A DNA stretch of 6,642 nt from CAMBDR01 sp046597185 (GTDB taxonomy: Bacteria; Pseudomonadota; Gammaproteobacteria; Burkholderiales; Burkholderiaceae_D): contig JBKJLF010000173.1 of assembly GCA_046597185.1 (NCBI GenBank), positions 1-6,642 of the forward strand, read 5' to 3'. A program made the translations under genes and the position numbers. Positions 4,929 to 6,642 of this stretch are shown one piece after another (positions within the stretch are counted from its first letter, which is position 1; every line of letters starts with the position of its first letter). The notes beneath the pieces were generated by a model that was given only the letters and a program-made list of their open reading frames with translations, was not told the origin of the DNA and made no database searches.

Positions 4929-5162
4929 CTATTTACGCATCAACCAAGCATACTTGCGAGTATCAAGGTAGCGCTTGCCATCCTTGGCAAAAGACCAGAC
5001 ATTACTCAATTCACGCTCAACCGGCAATGGCGTTTCCGGTTCTGCTTCCAGTTTTTGCTTGAGCGTGCGCCGATATTTTCGATGCGCCGCAAGCTTGTCG
5101 GCTTTTTCCGAATCGGCCATGGTGATGCCGTGAATTGAGGTTTTGCGTTTCGATCTGCTCAT
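4929..5162 (-). CDS. Small conserved hypothetical protein, MSRSKRKT type
   Basis: 77 aa, very basic at the N-terminus: MSRSKRKTSIHGITMADSEK (1-20), AAHRKYRRTLKQKL (25-38), then an acidic Pro-rich stretch (AEPETPLPVERE) and a conserved-looking end NVWSFAKDGKRYLD...MRK. From memory, small proteins starting MSRSxRKTPI with a similar G-x-T-x-A-x-S-x-K pattern are widespread in proteobacteria and have no assigned function. There is no signal peptide or membrane helix. The ATG at 5160-5162 has AGGAGG 9 nt upstream, and the gene starts 24 bp after the SH3b gene, so they are probably co-transcribed. It ends in TAG, which shows TAG is used as a normal stop in this genome. Confidence 0.8.
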   Translation of the reverse strand: MSRSKRKTSIHGITMADSEKADKLAAHRKYRRTLKQKLEAEPETPLPVERELSNVWSFAKDGKRYLDTRKYAWLMRK

Positions 5163-5171
5163 TGGATATCG

Positions 5172-5177
5172 CCTCCT
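5172..5177 (-). promoter_or_regulatory. Ribosome binding site of the 77-aa gene
   Basis: AGGAGG on the minus strand, 9 nt before the ATG at 5162, inside the 24-bp gap after the SH3b gene. It supports independent translation within one transcript. Confidence 0.7.
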
Positions 5178-5186
5178 TTTTGCGCC

Positions 5187-6500
5187 TTAATCGCACACTT
5201 CCACCCGCTCCAAAGCGTGTTCAAGCAGCAACCAGCTTGCTTGTACATTCACAAAAATCATGGTGAACGGGTAGTCGTCGGTTGAGGCTCCCGGCTCATT
5301 AAATTGGCGGGTTATGGCTTTCCATACCGCCACGTCGTCAACGCCATCGCCATCGAGATCGATTCCCGTCATGCTGGCGCGCACAAACTTCACTGTTTGA
5401 ACCAAGTTTTTGGGGTGTACCATGGCTTGCTTTTTCACGCTGATTTTGGCCTGAGTGAAAGGCAAAGGGCGCATCAGGCGCATCAGCGGTGGTAACTCAT
5501 TTTTGGCGGGCCAAGTGGGTATGCCACTGTCTGTGGGCCAAGCAATGTGCTCGGCAAATGTGCAGCCTGATGGGTCTTCACCCAATGTTCCGGCAGTTTG
5601 CATGCGGCTTTTGGCAGTCAAAATGCGTCCTGTGCCATCCACGGCAACGGTGTAAATCGGTTGTGCCAATTGCTGGCTGACATTGCCGATATCCCATGCG
5701 CCGATCATGCCCACGCCATTTATCCCATTCTCACTCCAATACCTTGGTTTGGTGACCTGTAAAGACCAGGCAATGTCAAACTGGGCGCTGATGGCGTCGG
5801 CGCTGACTTTGGGGCTGGCGATGTCATTGGCGTTTTTAAACCATGATGGCTTGGCGGGCGGTAGCTTGATTTGCTGGTAAGCCCAATTAAAAACCGCAGC
5901 TTCCTGGCGGGCGATCAGCGGTGCATTTTTAAGGTCCCACGGGCGCGCCGGGGCGGCCAGGGTTTTGGGGACGATCAGACCCTTGTTCAGCAAGGCGCGC
6001 ATGGCATCAAATTCGGGTATCGGAAAGCGTTTGATTTGCGGCATCTTGCCCGTTACAGGGTCTGCGCCTTTTGATTCCAGATCGCGCTGTTTTTCCTGGA
6101 GCATGGTGTCATCAAAAAACAGTCCGGCCTTGAGCAGGCGATTGTACGAAGGTTCCAGCCAAAAGGCGCGGGTGGGCGAATAATTCGGATTGGGTTTGTC
6201 ATCGGCCAGTTTCGCTATTCCCACATCGGCCAGGCTCACTGGTTTTGCAACCAACAAATTGCAGGCAATAAAGCCATGCTACTGCGCACCCCAGTTAATC
6301 TCACAAAAGCCGTTGCTTTGCGCCAGTACCGTCACGGGGGTATTGATGATGATCTTGTCCACCACATTGGCCGTTTTGCTGGCCGCCGCCCGCACATTCA
6401 CAAACGAGCCGCTGACCCACTGCTGCTGTGGTTGCGCCTGTGTGATGTTGGGCATTGCTGATAGTGCGCACAGCAAACTGATGGGGACGACTTGGTTCAA
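5187..6500 (-). pseudogene. Exported SH3b-domain protein gene with an in-frame TAG at codon 74
   Basis: Read through, this is one frame of 438 codons. Residues 1-23 form a hydrophobic leader ending NITQAQ, a probable but atypical signal peptide with no Lys/Arg near the start. Residues about 28-82 form a bacterial SH3 (SH3b) domain: WVSGSFVNVRAAAS, then TPVTVLAQSNGFCEINWGAQ, then HGFIACNLL. The TAG (6281-6279) falls inside this domain, between the last two blocks, so neither half can fold alone. The remaining 356 aa are periplasmic-looking, with many Trp, a DLDGDGVDD calcium-loop-like motif (about 381-389) followed by VAVW, and a C-terminal Cys. No catalytic family was recognised; SH3b suggests cell-wall or periplasmic binding. 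The start is a TTG (6500-6498) with only a weak AAGAG upstream, bounded by an in-frame TAA. The downstream half is clean over 356 codons, so the TAG is recent, suppressed, or an error. Confidence 0.75.
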
Positions 6501-6642
6501 TATAATTGACTCTTACTATTTATCCAGTAAAAAAAGAAGAGGGTAGCATAATTTGGCCGCAAACAAATGGCCATGGAGCAGAACGCCTGAATCAGGGAGT
6601 GCGGTCACTATTTTGTTGTCATATTCAATTATCATTGTTTTT
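6501..6642. other. Upstream region of the SH3b gene, no gene recognised
   Basis: Up to the right edge there is no supported ORF. On the minus strand TATGCT (about 6548-6543) could be a -10 box but lacks a good -35. An inverted repeat TGGCC (6554-6558) and GGCCA (6569-6573) lies just upstream of it. Both are weak. Confidence 0.25.

Noticed and set aside
4851..4935. Inverted TAAATAGT / ACTATTTA copies around the convergent gap
   Set aside because: Only 8 bp, AT-rich and 70 bp apart; not a terminator and likely chance.
6279..6281. Genome-wide TAG reassignment
   Set aside because: The 77-aa gene ends in TAG at 4929-4931 at its natural C-terminus.

Overview
The window looks like a piece of a chromosome from a mesophilic Gram-negative bacterium of moderate GC, probably a gamma- or betaproteobacterium. 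The reasons are the sigma70-type promoters, strong AGGAGG-type ribosome binding sites, some TTG starts, a class III ribonucleotide reductase with paired NrdR-like boxes, and exported SH3b and small MSRSKRKT-type proteins. I cannot name a species from the sequence. No rRNA, tRNA or CRISPR array was recognised.

Layout, left to right. (1) 1-2145, minus strand: nrdD, the oxygen-independent ribonucleoside-triphosphate reductase. It runs off the left edge and is interrupted at codon 541 by a 90-bp palindromic element (433-522) flanked by a 6-bp direct repeat. The 96-bp insertion keeps the reading frame but adds one TGA. The element carries a perfect TTGAT-N4-ATCAA FNR/ANR-type site. The nrdD promoter has two NrdR-like boxes 31 bp apart. 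(2) 2315-2968, plus: a HAD-superfamily phosphatase/mutase, divergent from nrdD. (3) 2969-3214: no intact gene, but a minus-strand C-terminal coding remnant. (4) 3215-4122, minus: a three-gene overlapping cassette made of a GNAT acetyltransferase (TTG start), a 74-aa acidic protein and a 49-aa basic coil-like protein whose start lies inside the poly-Asp tail of the gene before it. It has its own TTGACA-17-TAGCAT promoter and a perfect 17-bp palindrome in the leader. (5) 4335-4837, plus: a HigA-like XRE antitoxin followed by a second antitoxin-like gene broken by one extra C in a CCCC run. No toxin gene is visible. (6) 4929-6500, minus: an exported SH3b-domain protein broken by an in-frame TAG, followed 24 bp later by a small conserved protein of 77 aa.

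How it fits together: the outer parts (nrdD, HAD, SH3b gene) look like ordinary chromosomal genes. The middle, roughly 3145-4850, is more AT-rich and carries short overlapping genes and orphan antitoxin-like genes, typical of an accessory island. Three genes carry a single reading-frame lesion each (in-frame insertion with TGA, +1 frameshift, nonsense TAG), while their downstream halves remain clean. That points to recent lesions, recoding, or sequence errors rather than old decay. The strongest leads are the palindromic insertion in nrdD and the nested three-gene GNAT cassette.
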